From Salsipaludibacter albus (GTDB taxonomy: Bacteria; Actinomycetota; Nitriliruptoria; Nitriliruptorales; Nitriliruptoraceae), in the NCBI RefSeq assembly GCF_019798055.1, contig NZ_JAHOPH010000010.1, forward strand, positions 1-64,000: DNA of 64,000 nucleotides, in the 5' to 3' direction. Shown here in pieces: positions 16,639 through 24,343 of the stretch. The stretch's first letter is position 1; each line of letters begins with the position of its first letter. Made by a program: the position numbers and the translations under genes. Below the pieces are notes generated by a model, which saw nothing but the letters and a program-made list of their open reading frames with translations, did no database searches and was not told the DNA's origin.

Positions 16639-17955
16639 TCAGGCGCCGACCCGCTCGGCCGCGTCCTGGTCGTCGACCCGACGTGGGCCGCGGCCGCCCG
16701 TGGGGTCGTGACGGCGAGCGGCCACGTACCCCAGCGATCCCAGTGCGGTCACCGTGGCGCACACGGCCATGGCGACCGGGACCGACACCTGGTCGGCGAT
16801 GGCGCCGATGGCGATGCCGGAGGCGGAGAAGGCCGCGAAGGCGACCATGGAGTTGAGGGACAGGGCGGTGGCGCGGTGGTCCGCGTCGACCTGGCGGTGG
16901 ACAAGGTTGAGGTGGATCGGCCCCGACGCGCCGTGCACGAAGTAGGTCGCGACGAACGCCACCACGATCCCGACGGTGCCGGCCAGGACGCCCATGCCGA
17001 CGATGAAGGTGGCCTGGACGAGTCGCAGCAGTGCGCCGGTCCGATAGGGCCCGAGACGGCGCGACAGGCGTACCACCAGCCCGGCGCCGGCCCCGGAAGC
17101 GGCCCACGCGACGGCCGCGACCGGGCCGAGCAGGGCCGCGGCGTCGTCGGTCGAGCCCACCACGTCCGCCAGGCGGACCGGGAACAGGTTCTCGAAGGCG
17201 ACCATGCCGACCGACCACGTGGCCTCGACGACCAGCAGCAGGGCCAGCACCCTGCTCGTGCGCACCAGCGCCACCGTCTGGGCCATGACCGACGGGACCT
17301 GGCGGATCGACCCGGCCAGGACCGCGGGGCCGAGCGGCTCGCGCACCTCGGCCATCAGCAGGGCGATGGAGACGATCTGCACGACGACCAGTGTCCAGGA
17401 CACGCCGATGACGACCGCCATCGGGTCGACCCCGGCGACCGGGTCCCAGGCGATGATCCCACCCGCCAGCAGGCTGCCGGTCGCGATCGCGAACCCGGTG
17501 ACCGCGCCCTGCTTGCCCAGGCCGCCCTCGACGTCCGCGGTCGGGTCGATCGCGTGGACGGCGTCGACGTACCAGGAGGCCAGCGGGCCACTCTCGAGCG
17601 CCCGGTAGATGCCCATCGTCACCGACGCCAGGGTGATCAACAGCCACGACGGTCGGGTGTCCGACAGCGCGATGGTGAACATGGCGGCCTTGCTGACCAG
17701 CAGGAACCCACACGCGGTCACGAGCACGCGGCGCCGGCCGAGTGCGTCGGCCAGCCCGCCGGTGGGCAACTCGAGCAGGAACGTGGTCGTGGCCATGATC
17801 GTGCCGACGATGCCGAACTCGGTCAGGGACAGTCCACGCTCGGTGAACAGCAGCACCAGGATCGGGATGAACAGCCCGGTCGGCAGCCAGCGCAGGCCGT
17901 CGAGGACCAGCAGGCGCCGGGTCAGGCCGCGCACGGTCGTGGGGAGGGGACTCAT
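16639..17955 (-). CDS. MFS transporter (probable drug/metabolite efflux)
   Basis: Major facilitator of 438 residues with about 12 helices. Motif A-like GGLADALGRRRVLV follows helix 2 (about 66-79), and FLLELPTGGLAD precedes it, a pattern seen in exporters. Its ATG overlaps the stop of the ArsR-type regulator gene by 4 nt (ATGA), so regulator and transporter form one operon. Arginine- and aspartate-rich C-terminal tail. The regulator-exporter pairing suggests inducible efflux of a toxic compound, but the ligand is not identifiable. Confidence 0.93.
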   Translation of the reverse strand: MSPLPTTVRGLTRRLLVLDGLRWLPTGLFIPILVLLFTERGLSLTEFGIVGTIMATTTFLLELPTGGLADALGRRRVLVTACGFLLVSKAAMFTIALSDTRPSWLLITLASVTMGIYRALESGPLASWYVDAVHAIDPTADVEGGLGKQGAVTGFAIATGSLLAGGIIAWDPVAGVDPMAVVIGVSWTLVVVQIVSIALLMAEVREPLGPAVLAGSIRQVPSVMAQTVALVRTSRVLALLLVVEATWSVGMVAFENLFPVRLADVVGSTDDAAALLGPVAAVAWAASGAGAGLVVRLSRRLGPYRTGALLRLVQATFIVGMGVLAGTVGIVVAFVATYFVHGASGPIHLNLVHRQVDADHRATALSLNSMVAFAAFSASGIAIGAIADQVSVPVAMAVCATVTALGSLGYVAARRHDPTGGRGPRRVDDQDAAERVGA

Positions 17956-18557
17956 GGGCGGACGTGCTCCGAGGGGAAGGCGTGGCGGATGAAGGTGACC
18001 CGCGAGACGTCCGGGTCGTCGGGGTCGAGTTCGTTCCCGAGGTCCTGGTAGCGCTGCTGGAGGTCGTTGAGCTCGGCGTTGAACTCCTCGAGCAGCTCGG
18101 GTGTCGACAGCATGAAGCTGTCGCCGTTGACCGCCGCGTGGCGCCACTCGGGGGACCACTCCTGGCGCTGCTCGAACCACTCCGAGACCCACTGGGTGTA
18201 GAGCCGGTGGTAGTGACGCAGGAGCCAGTCGGCGGCGTGGCGGTCCTCGGGGTCGGCCTCGTCGGTCGGCTCGGACCAGGAGTGGCCCCGCTGGGCCGCC
18301 TTCCACCAGCGCTCACGAGCGGTGCCGCGATCGGCATCCTCGACGACCAGGCCGACGTCGGCCAGGGCACGCAGGTGGTAGCTGGTCTGGCCGGAGTTGG
18401 TGGCCAGTCGCGACGCCAGGATCGACGACGTCGCCGGGCCCTCCAGCCGCAGCGACGACACGATCCGGCTGCGGGTGGGGTGGGCGAGGGTGCGCAGCTT
18501 CTCGCTGTCGAGCTCGACGACGTCGAGGCCGTCGAGCCATTCGCGTGCGCTGCTCAT
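17952..18557 (-). CDS. ArsR-type winged-helix transcriptional regulator
   Basis: A 201-residue regulator. Residues about 15-85 form an HTH_20/ArsR-like winged helix: LRTLAHPTRSRIVSSLRLEGPATSSILASRLATNSGQTSYHLRALADVGLV. The C-terminal half (WLLRHYHRLYTQWVSEWFEQRQEW onward) is rich in Trp, Tyr and charged residues and probably binds an organic ligand, because no ArsR metal-binding cysteines are present. It is the first gene of an operon with the MFS exporter and probably represses it. The promoter just upstream contains paired TTGCAAAGA sites. Confidence 0.92.
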   Translation of the reverse strand: MSSAREWLDGLDVVELDSEKLRTLAHPTRSRIVSSLRLEGPATSSILASRLATNSGQTSYHLRALADVGLVVEDADRGTARERWWKAAQRGHSWSEPTDEADPEDRHAADWLLRHYHRLYTQWVSEWFEQRQEWSPEWRHAAVNGDSFMLSTPELLEEFNAELNDLQQRYQDLGNELDPDDPDVSRVTFIRHAFPSEHVRP

Positions 18558-18586
18558 GTCGAGGTCCTTGGTCCGCGTGGGTGCAG

Positions 18587-18632
18587 ACCCTATCGGCTTG
18601 CAAAGAGATTGTGCAAGCTATCTTTGCAAAGA
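18587..18632 (-). promoter_or_regulatory. Promoter and probable operator of the ArsR-MFS operon
   Basis: On the minus strand, -35 TTGCAC (18611-18616) and -10 TAGGGT (18587-18592) are separated by 18 bp. Two direct copies of TTGCAAAGA on the plus strand (18598-18606 and 18624-18632, 26 bp apart) flank the -35 box. The second lies in the palindrome CTTTGCAAAG (18622-18631). This stretch is strikingly AT-rich for the genome. Inference: it is the autoregulatory operator. Confidence 0.65.
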
Positions 18633-18723
18633 AGTCATGCACCTTCGGACAGGGCCGGCGGAGGGGAGTGTTCGTCGGACTCGACGGGCCGTCGGAGGTC
18701 GTCACGCCACCGTTCCGGCGGCG

Positions 18724-18753
18724 TTGGTGCACCTTCGACGGAGTTGGTACCGT
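18724..18753 (+). promoter_or_regulatory. Promoter of tRNA-Leu
   Basis: TTGGTG (18724-18729), 18-bp spacer, TACCGT (18748-18753), ending 14 nt before the tRNA. The tRNA-Gly gene near 38450 has the same -35 hexamer and the same spacer length. Confidence 0.55.
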
Positions 18754-18767
18754 GTGCCACCGCACTC

Positions 18768-18851
18768 GGGCGAGTGGCGGAATTGGTAGACGCGCACGGT
18801 TCAGGTCCGTGTCCTCGAAAGAGGGTGAAGGTTCAAGTCCTTTCTCGCCCA
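18768..18851 (+). tRNA. tRNA-Leu (anticodon CAG)
   Basis: An 84-nt cloverleaf. The acceptor stem GGGCGAG pairs with CTCGCCC (18844-18850), with discriminator A. The anticodon arm CACGG/CCGTG encloses loop TTCAGGT with anticodon CAG. The long variable arm (GTCCTCGAAAGAGGG region) is typical of class II tRNA, and the T arm contains GGTTCAAGTCC. The 3' CCA is not encoded. It reads CUG leucine codons, the dominant Leu codon in this window. Confidence 0.96.
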
Positions 18852-18897
18852 CCCACCTCGCAGGTCCGGCGGTCCGACCGCCGCACGCGACCACAGG

Positions 18898-18921
18898 AGC
18901 CCCGGCCACCGCGCCGGGGCT
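18898..18921 (+). terminator. Terminator after tRNA-Leu
   Basis: A perfect 9-bp stem, AGCCCCGGC (18898-18906) with GCCGGGGCT (18913-18921) and a 6-nt loop, followed by TCGTCGCG. It lies 46 nt after the tRNA, so it probably ends the tRNA transcript. Confidence 0.7.
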
Positions 18922-18961
18922 TCGTCGCGTCCGGCCCGGCGCGAGACCATGGCTCCGGCCG

Positions 18962-19393
18962 CTACAGGGCCGCGGATTCGTCCAGTTCGCGGGCCGCCCG
19001 GGCGTAGCCGGCGGCCTGGGCCGCCTCGGCCTCGTTCGCCTGTTGCATGGCCTCGACGGTGGCGCGCATCTCGGTGCCGATGTGGTCGTAGTGGCGCTCG
19101 ACCAGCTGCTCGAGGGCGGTCCGGAAGGTCTCGACGTCGGCCATCGCGCGGTCACGGAAGGCCGTGGCGTGGGCGCGGAGCTCCGCGAGACGCTCGCGTG
19201 CCGCCGCACCTGACCGACCCTGCCAGTTCGTCGCACCACCGACCGACTCGAGCCGGGCGGCCTCGGCCTGGACCTCCTCGGTGAAGTGCTCGAAGTCGGT
19301 GCGCAGCCGCGCGGTCATCTCCTGGATCTCGCCGGTCCACGCCGAGGTGCGCGAGTGCACCTGCTCGTAGACGGCGTGGGTCTGGTCGCCCAC
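18962..19393 (-). CDS. WXG100-like (ESX/type VII substrate-type) protein; start appears frameshifted
   Basis: A 143-residue, almost fully helical protein with a WXG motif (NWQG, about residues 57-60) between two long helices, as in WXG100 proteins exported by type VII systems. The listed start is GTG 19393, which has no SD. The same frame continues upstream without a start codon and reads RWLLADIEHLATTSRDVGDQ, which extends the first helix well. A strong SD (GGAGG, 5 nt) precedes an ATG at 19455 in a different frame (MVDLIGGSW), and a single-base shift near 19440 would join the two into a normal gene. So a sequencing error, a real frameshift or an odd start must be considered. Neighbouring DUF2752 and RDD membrane genes fit a secretion-related locus only loosely. 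Confidence 0.75.
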   Translation of the reverse strand: MGDQTHAVYEQVHSRTSAWTGEIQEMTARLRTDFEHFTEEVQAEAARLESVGGATNWQGRSGAAARERLAELRAHATAFRDRAMADVETFRTALEQLVERHYDHIGTEMRATVEAMQQANEAEAAQAAGYARAARELDESAAL

Positions 19394-19597
19394 GTCTCGA
19401 CTGGTCGTCGCCAGGTGCTCGATGTCGGCCAGGAGCCACCGATCAGGTCCACCATGATGTCCTCCGGGGATCGGGCCGCGCCGCTCGCGGCCGTCGATCG
19501 GAGCATAAACGTCGGGTGTTTTCGATGTTCTTCGTCGTCCACAGGTCCGGAACCGAGCCGTCCGTGATGGGCGTGGGCGCGCGCCCGCGACATCGGT

Positions 19598-20035
19598 TCA
19601 GGGGGCCAGCCACGCTCCGGCCGGCAGGTTGCGCACCACCGTGAACAGGGCGAGCAGGACGATCGCCCCGATCGACCATCGATTCGACAGGACGATCATC
19701 CGGTCCTCGACGCCCCGCCAGCGACGTCCCACCCAGGCAGCGAACGCCACGGCCAGCACGGCCACCAGCACCACCGCGAGCACGTTGCTGGACACGGCCG
19801 CGCCCACGTCACCGTGGGTCAGGTCGCCGATCGCCCGCAGGCCGCCACAGCCGGGACACCACAGCCCGGTGACGGCGTGGAACGGGCACAGCCCCCACGA
19901 GCCCACGACGTGGGGGTCGCGCAGGTGCAGGGCGGTGGCGATCCCGAGGCCGCCCAGGCCGACCAGGACAGGGTCGCGCAGGCCGGCCCACCTGCCCGGA
20001 CCGGACGTCGGCGACGGTCGCGAGGAGTGGCTCAC
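19598..20035 (-). CDS. DUF2752 membrane protein
   Basis: A 145-residue protein of the DUF2752 family, of unknown function. The family signature CPFHAVTGLWCPGCGGLRAIGDL (three Cys around a membrane-entry loop) is complete and is followed by two more hydrophobic segments (LAVVLVAVLAVAFAAWV and IGAIVLLALFTVVRNL). The N-terminal helix covers about 16-33. The GTG start overlaps the stop of the RDD gene (GTGA), so the two are translationally coupled. The Cys-rich loop could bind metal or form disulfides (inference). Confidence 0.9.
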   Translation of the reverse strand: MSHSSRPSPTSGPGRWAGLRDPVLVGLGGLGIATALHLRDPHVVGSWGLCPFHAVTGLWCPGCGGLRAIGDLTHGDVGAAVSSNVLAVVLVAVLAVAFAAWVGRRWRGVEDRMIVLSNRWSIGAIVLLALFTVVRNLPAGAWLAP

Positions 20036-20523
20036 GTCCGGACCACCGAGGTGTCCAGCACCATGTCGTGCCACGCGCGGTTGCGCTCGTCCCACAGTGG
20101 CCACAGGTAGTCCAACAGGCACAGGCCGCCCAGGAAGCCGGCGACCAGCCACCGCGCCACCCCCAGCCCGACGCCGATCGGCTGCCCGTCGTCGGCACCC
20201 ACGACCGCGATGTCGACCACGCCCTTGCCGATGCTCTGGCCCGTGGTCCCCTGGCGCCAGCCCAGGTTGAGCGCCGCGACCAGGATCGTCACGAGGTAGC
20301 CGACCAGCAGGATCCCGGCCCCCGAGCCGTCGCCGTCCAGCGAGGACGTCCCGCCCGCGACCAGGAGCGCGACAACGCTCGGGAGCGCCGCGACCAGCAT
20401 GTCGAGGATCCAGGCGAGGGCACGTGCCCCCCACGTGGCCAGTTCTCGCTGCGGCGTCGACGGTGCGTCGGGCCGGCCCGGTGCCGCCGGAGGTGGCGGG
20501 GGAGGTGGTGGACTGGTCGTCAT
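20032..20523 (-). CDS. RDD-family membrane protein
   Basis: A 163-residue protein with a proline-rich N-terminus (eight consecutive Pro) and an RDD domain. WGARALAWILDMLVAALPSVVALLVA holds the first helix with the conserved Arg and Asp. Helix 2 is GILLVGYLVTILVAALNL, followed by GQSIGKGVVDIAVVG, and the C-terminal helix carries WPLWDERNRAWHDMVLDTSVVR. RDD proteins are small multi-pass membrane proteins, some linked to ion exchange; the function here is unknown. It is coupled to the DUF2752 gene. Confidence 0.92.
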   Translation of the reverse strand: MTTSPPPPPPPPAAPGRPDAPSTPQRELATWGARALAWILDMLVAALPSVVALLVAGGTSSLDGDGSGAGILLVGYLVTILVAALNLGWRQGTTGQSIGKGVVDIAVVGADDGQPIGVGLGVARWLVAGFLGGLCLLDYLWPLWDERNRAWHDMVLDTSVVRT

Positions 20524-20559
20524 CGAGCGTGCTCCGTGACCTCGGGGACGCCGGGACCC

Positions 20560-21309
20560 CTACTCGCGACTGCGGAACACCAGGTGGCGGTCGTCGCTGC
20601 GCTCGGGCTGGACCCGGTAGCCCAGCGCGTCGAACTCGTGCAGGTCATCGACGGTCGCCGGGTCGTGTTCGGCGATCCAGCGGGCCAGGGCGCCCCGGGC
20701 CGCCTTGGCCAGCATGCCGAAGACGCGCCACGAGTCGTTGCGGAGGTTCTCGAACCGCACCTGCACCAGCGGCAGGCCGAGTTCGTCGGCGCGCAGCGCC
20801 GTCACGTACTCCTTGGAGGCGCCGTTGACGACGACCTCGCCCTCGTCGAGCTCGGCGGCCAGGGACTGGCCCAGCCGGTCGCCCCAGAACTCGTAGAGCG
20901 TGTCGCCCCGATCGGTGGACAGCTTGGTGCCCATCTCGAGCCGGTAGGGCCGCATCGCGTCGAGCGGGCGCAGGATCCCGTACAGGCCGGACAGGATCCG
21001 GACCCGGTCCTGGGCCCGCGCGATGGTGTCGACGTCCATGGAGGTGGCGTCGAGGCCGCGGTAGGTGTCGCCCGCGAACAGGAACATCGCGGGATGGGTG
21101 GGGGCGTCGTCGAAGGCACGGAAGCGCTCGACGTTGAGGATGGCCAGGTCCTCGGAGATGGACATCAGCGACGACAGGTCGGCGACGTCCATGCCACGGG
21201 CGATGTCCACCAGGGCGGCGGTCTCGTCCGGGAAGCGGGGCTCGGTGACCGCGTCGACGGGGTGGTCGCCCTCGTCGAGGCGCTTGGCGGGTGACAGCAC
21301 GATCTTCAT
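20560..21309 (-). CDS. yaaA: Peroxide-stress protein YaaA
   Basis: A 249-residue member of the YaaA/UPF0246 family, which in E. coli limits Fenton damage by lowering free intracellular iron during H2O2 stress and binds DNA. Hallmarks are MKIVLSPAKRLD at the N-terminus, AFDDAPTHPAMFLFAGDTYRGLDA, LYGILRPLDAMRPYRLEMGTKL, and the VNGASKEYVTAL and ENLRNDSWRVFGMLAKAARG regions. ATG 21309 gives the usual length. It is divergent from the dehydrogenase gene across 118 bp. Confidence 0.95.
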   Translation of the reverse strand: MKIVLSPAKRLDEGDHPVDAVTEPRFPDETAALVDIARGMDVADLSSLMSISEDLAILNVERFRAFDDAPTHPAMFLFAGDTYRGLDATSMDVDTIARAQDRVRILSGLYGILRPLDAMRPYRLEMGTKLSTDRGDTLYEFWGDRLGQSLAAELDEGEVVVNGASKEYVTALRADELGLPLVQVRFENLRNDSWRVFGMLAKAARGALARWIAEHDPATVDDLHEFDALGYRVQPERSDDRHLVFRSRE

Positions 21310-21427
21310 GCAGGGCATGGTAGGGGCCGCACGGCATGGTCGGGCCGGGCGAGGAACGTTTCGCCGAGGCAAGCGCGTGGCTGCCCGGGGCGGCACGCTG
21401 GTCGTCCAGCGACGACCGGGACCGACA

Positions 21428-22300
21428 ATGACGACCGTGGGCTTCATCGGACTGGGCGCCATGGGCCGCCCGATGGCGGCCAACCTCGCCGCCGAGCACG
21501 AGGTCTACGTCCACAACCGCACGGCGTCGGTCGCCACCGAGCACGCCGCGGCCCACGGGACGACCGCGGTCGACCTCGCCGGACTGGCCCCGGTCGAGGT
21601 GGTGATCACCTGCCTGCCCACCACCGCCGAGGTCCTCGAGGTCGCCGACGAACTCGTCGACCACCTCGCCGACGGCACGCGGTGGGTGGACTGCACGTCG
21701 GGCGATCCGGCCGCGTCCGTGGCCCTGGCCGACCGACTGGCCGAGGACGGGATCACCTACCTGGACGCACCGGTGTCGGGCGGGACCGACGGTGCCCGCC
21801 AGGGGACCCTGACGATGATGGTGGGCGGGCCGGCGGAGGTCATCGAGGAGCTCGACCACGTCCTGGACCGGCTGGCCGAGCGGATCGTCCATGTCGGTGA
21901 CGTCGGCGCCGGCCATGCCGTCAAGGCGGTCAACAACACCCTGCTCGCCGCGAACCTGTGGGCGGTCGGCGAGGGGTTGGTCACGCTCGCCCGCAGCGGG
22001 GTCGACGTCGGGCGTGCCCTCCAGGTCGTCAACCACTCGTCGGGTCGGTCGTTCGCCAGCGAGGTGCTGGTGCCGCAACGCGTGCTGACGCGCGAGTTCC
22101 CGGCCACGTTCGGGCTGGGCCTGCTCGCCAAGGACACGCGGCTCGGTCGCGACCTGGTCTCGGCGTCGGGCGCCCGGGCACCGGTCCTGCGACTGGTGAC
22201 GGAACTGTTCCAGGTGGCCGCGGACGAGCTGGGCGACGACGTCGACCACACGGCCGCCCTCCGCCTGATCGAACGCTGGGCCGACACCGAGCTCAGCTGA
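21428..22300 (+). CDS. NAD(P)-dependent beta-hydroxyacid dehydrogenase (3-hydroxyisobutyrate dehydrogenase family)
   Basis: A 290-residue two-domain oxidoreductase. The N-terminal Rossmann domain has GFIGLGAMGRPMAANL (dinucleotide motif) and VHNRT after strand 2, where Asn/Arg suggests a possible NADP preference. The substrate-binding signature is YLDAPVSGGTDGARQGTLTMMVGG (about 116-139). Catalytic Lys lies in GAGHAVKAVNNTLLAAN. The family includes 3-hydroxyisobutyrate, tartronate-semialdehyde and succinic-semialdehyde reductases, and exact substrate assignment is not safe. ATG 21428 has GGGA upstream. Confidence 0.93.
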   Translation: MTTVGFIGLGAMGRPMAANLAAEHEVYVHNRTASVATEHAAAHGTTAVDLAGLAPVEVVITCLPTTAEVLEVADELVDHLADGTRWVDCTSGDPAASVALADRLAEDGITYLDAPVSGGTDGARQGTLTMMVGGPAEVIEELDHVLDRLAERIVHVGDVGAGHAVKAVNNTLLAANLWAVGEGLVTLARSGVDVGRALQVVNHSSGRSFASEVLVPQRVLTREFPATFGLGLLAKDTRLGRDLVSASGARAPVLRLVTELFQVAADELGDDVDHTAALRLIERWADTELS

Positions 22301-22336
22301 CGCCTGTCGGACCGGGGTGCGGGTCGTGGCGAGCGG

Positions 22337-23260
22337 TCACGGGGTCGGCCCGAGGTCCTTGGCGAACCAGTGGTCGGCATGGGGCTCGTCGTTGAACGCC
22401 GACACCTCGACCCAGCCGGTCGCCCGGTACAGCGCGATGGCCTCGACCAGTGCGGCGTTGGTGTCCAGCAACAGCCGCGCCACGCCGGCAGCCCGGGCCC
22501 GGTCCTCGAGCTCGCGCAGCAACCGTCGTCCCAGTCCCAGTCCTCGGGCGTCGGGTGCGACCCACAGTCGCTTGAGCTCGGCGGGGTCCTCGCCGTGGAA
22601 CTTCAGTGCGCCGCACCCGACCGGTCGACCGCGCAGCCGCGCGACCAGCAGCAGCCCGTCCGGTGGCGTGAGCTGCTCGGGCGTGGTCGGCAGTGCGGCC
22701 GCCACGTCGAAGCCCCGCGGGAAGCGGGTGTCGAGGTCGGCGTAGTAGGAGGCCAGGCACCAGCGGGCGTCCTCGGAGTCCGGGTCCTCGACCGCCGTCG
22801 ACACGAGGCTGGAGGTCAGCAGGCGCTCCACCGACGCCATGGCCGTGGCGAGCCGCTCGCGCTGGGCCGGGTCCAGTGGCGTCAGCAGGTCCCGGGCGAG
22901 GTCGTCGCTGCCCGTGTCGAGCACCTCGCGCTCGGCCCGTCCCGCCGCGGTCGGCGTGAGCACGCGGCGTCGGCGGTCGGCCGGGTCGGCGACGACCGCG
23001 ACCAGGCCCTCGTCCTCCAGCATGCGCACCAGCCGACTGCAGTAGCCGGCGTCGAGGTCGAGCCGGGTCCGCAGGTCACGCAGGTCGGAGCCGTCGTCTG
23101 CGAGCTCCCACAGCAGTCGCGAGGCGCCGAGCGGGCGCCCTCGGGCGAGGTACTCGTCGTGCAGGGCGCCGACCCGCTGGGTCACGACCCGGTTGAACGA
23201 CCGCACACGGGCGACCTGCCCCGCGTCGACCGCCTCGGCCGTGCGTGCCTCCGTCGTCAT
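22337..23260 (-). CDS. MarR-GNAT fusion: regulator with acetyltransferase domain
   Basis: A 307-residue protein joining two families. Residues about 15-150 are a MarR winged helix (SRLLWELADDG, LDAGYCSRLVRMLEDEGLV, DRRRRVLTPTAAGRAE wing). Residues about 160-300 are a GNAT N-acetyltransferase with the acetyl-CoA loop APDARGLGLGRRLLRELEDRA (Q/RxxGxG/A) and a C-terminal ALYRATGWVEVSAFN. Such fusions are known in many bacteria but their substrates are mostly unknown. ATG 23260 has GGAGG 7 nt upstream, and a perfect palindrome directly 5' of that SD suggests autoregulation. Confidence 0.94.
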   Translation of the reverse strand: MTTEARTAEAVDAGQVARVRSFNRVVTQRVGALHDEYLARGRPLGASRLLWELADDGSDLRDLRTRLDLDAGYCSRLVRMLEDEGLVAVVADPADRRRRVLTPTAAGRAEREVLDTGSDDLARDLLTPLDPAQRERLATAMASVERLLTSSLVSTAVEDPDSEDARWCLASYYADLDTRFPRGFDVAAALPTTPEQLTPPDGLLLVARLRGRPVGCGALKFHGEDPAELKRLWVAPDARGLGLGRRLLRELEDRARAAGVARLLLDTNAALVEAIALYRATGWVEVSAFNDEPHADHWFAKDLGPTP

Positions 23261-23270
23261 GCCTGACCTC

Positions 23271-23285
23271 CGTCAATGGTTGACG
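23271..23285 (-). promoter_or_regulatory. Probable MarR operator
   Basis: The palindrome CGTCAA-TGG-TTGACG sits directly next to the ribosome binding site of the MarR-GNAT gene. MarR proteins bind palindromes of about this size, so the simplest reading is negative autoregulation. A minus-strand TACTGT at about 23294-23299 could be the -10 box. Confidence 0.6.
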
Positions 23286-23462
23286 AGGGTCAGACAGTAT
23301 CGCGCGCGGGTCTGGGCCACGGCGGGACGCGTGTGGCTGTTGTGTGTCGACCGACACGCTGGCTGTGTCAGCCCGGGCACGGACGACGGTGGTGGGGCCG
23401 GGCACCATGTCCTCACCGGCAAGGGGAAACGCCGGCGCAAGGGGCAAGGATGCGGGGAGCGG

Positions 23463-23497
23463 CCCCGGCCGGGACTCTTCAGGAGTCTCGGCCGGGG
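23463..23497 (-). terminator. Long hairpin downstream of the crp-like gene
   Basis: A 15-bp stem (CCCCGGCCGGGACTC with its complement, one G-U pair) and a 5-nt loop, 53 nt past the stop of the crp-like gene. It is likely that gene's terminator, with no T tract. The rest of the 289-bp gap (23261-23549) holds only the MarR-GNAT promoter. Confidence 0.7.
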
Positions 23498-23549
23498 ACT
23501 GGCGTCCCGGTCGATCAGGACCCGCAGGGGTCCACCGACCGCCGTGGGC

Positions 23550-24215
23550 TCAGCGGGCCGCCCGCTCGAGCGCGACCCGGTCCATGACCCGGATGCGGCC
23601 ACGGGCCAGGGCGACCACCCCGTCGTCCTCGAGTGCACGCAGGACCCGGTTCGTGGTCGGACGGGTCGTGCCGGCCATGGACGCGAGGTCCTCCTGGCGC
23701 AGCGGGATCTCGACCGGCTCCCCGTCGCCCCCGTCGCCCCCGTCGTACACGCCGACCAGTTCGTCGAGGCGTCGTGCCACCCGCCGGTCGACGTCGTCGT
23801 AGAGCGCCTCGAGGAGCCGGTTCGTCAGCCGGTGGACGTCGCGCGACAGGAACTGCACGAGCAGGCGGTCGACCGAGGGGTGCTCGGCCCGCAGGCGGGC
23901 GAAGTCGTGGCGGAACAGGCAACGGGTGGTGACCGGCTCCAGCGCGACCACGCTCGCGGTGCGGCGGGTGTCGTCACCGAGCAGGGCCTGCTCGCCGAAG
24001 CTCTCGCCGGGCCCGAGCACCGCGACGGTCACGACGTCGCCCAGCCGGGTCGTGACCCGGATCGCGACCCGTCCCCGGTCGACCAGGTGGAGCGAGTCGC
24101 CCGGGTCGCCCTCGTGGAACAGGGTGTCGTGGCGGGCGTAGCGACGGCGGACCATGGTTGCGAGCAGGGCACGACGATCGTCGTCTCCCAGCCCGCTGAA
24201 CACGCCGTGCTCCAC
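23550..24215 (-). CDS. Crp/Fnr-family transcriptional regulator
   Basis: A 221-residue regulator. The cyclic-nucleotide-binding jelly roll covers about 10-125, with phosphate-cassette-like FGEQALLGDDTRRTASV, which retains Glu and an Arg-Thr-Ala-Ser stretch compatible with cAMP binding. The dimerisation helix is followed by a C-terminal HTH_Crp domain (EDLASMAGTTRPTTNRVLRALEDDGVV). No Cys cluster for an Fe-S centre is visible, so it is Crp-like rather than Fnr-like. GTG 24215 is chosen because GAGGAGG lies 8 nt upstream and it gives the usual size. A GGD-rich insert sits just before the HTH. Confidence 0.93.
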   Translation of the reverse strand: MEHGVFSGLGDDDRRALLATMVRRRYARHDTLFHEGDPGDSLHLVDRGRVAIRVTTRLGDVVTVAVLGPGESFGEQALLGDDTRRTASVVALEPVTTRCLFRHDFARLRAEHPSVDRLLVQFLSRDVHRLTNRLLEALYDDVDRRVARRLDELVGVYDGGDGGDGEPVEIPLRQEDLASMAGTTRPTTNRVLRALEDDGVVALARGRIRVMDRVALERAAR

Positions 24216-24343
24216 GAGGTCGGCCTCCTCGCCCGTCGCCGACGTCCGGAATCCTATCCGCGGGACCCCGGCCCGATGCCGCCCGACCGGGGGTGGGACG
24301 CCCCGGTCGGCCCCCCCGAGACGGCCTCGCAGGGTCCGCAGCG

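Noticed and set aside
18313-19239. Minus-strand frame through the tRNA-Leu gene
   Set aside because: It contains the peptide VGEKGLEPSPSFEDTDLNRARLPIPP, the usual spurious translation of an antisense tRNA-Leu gene.
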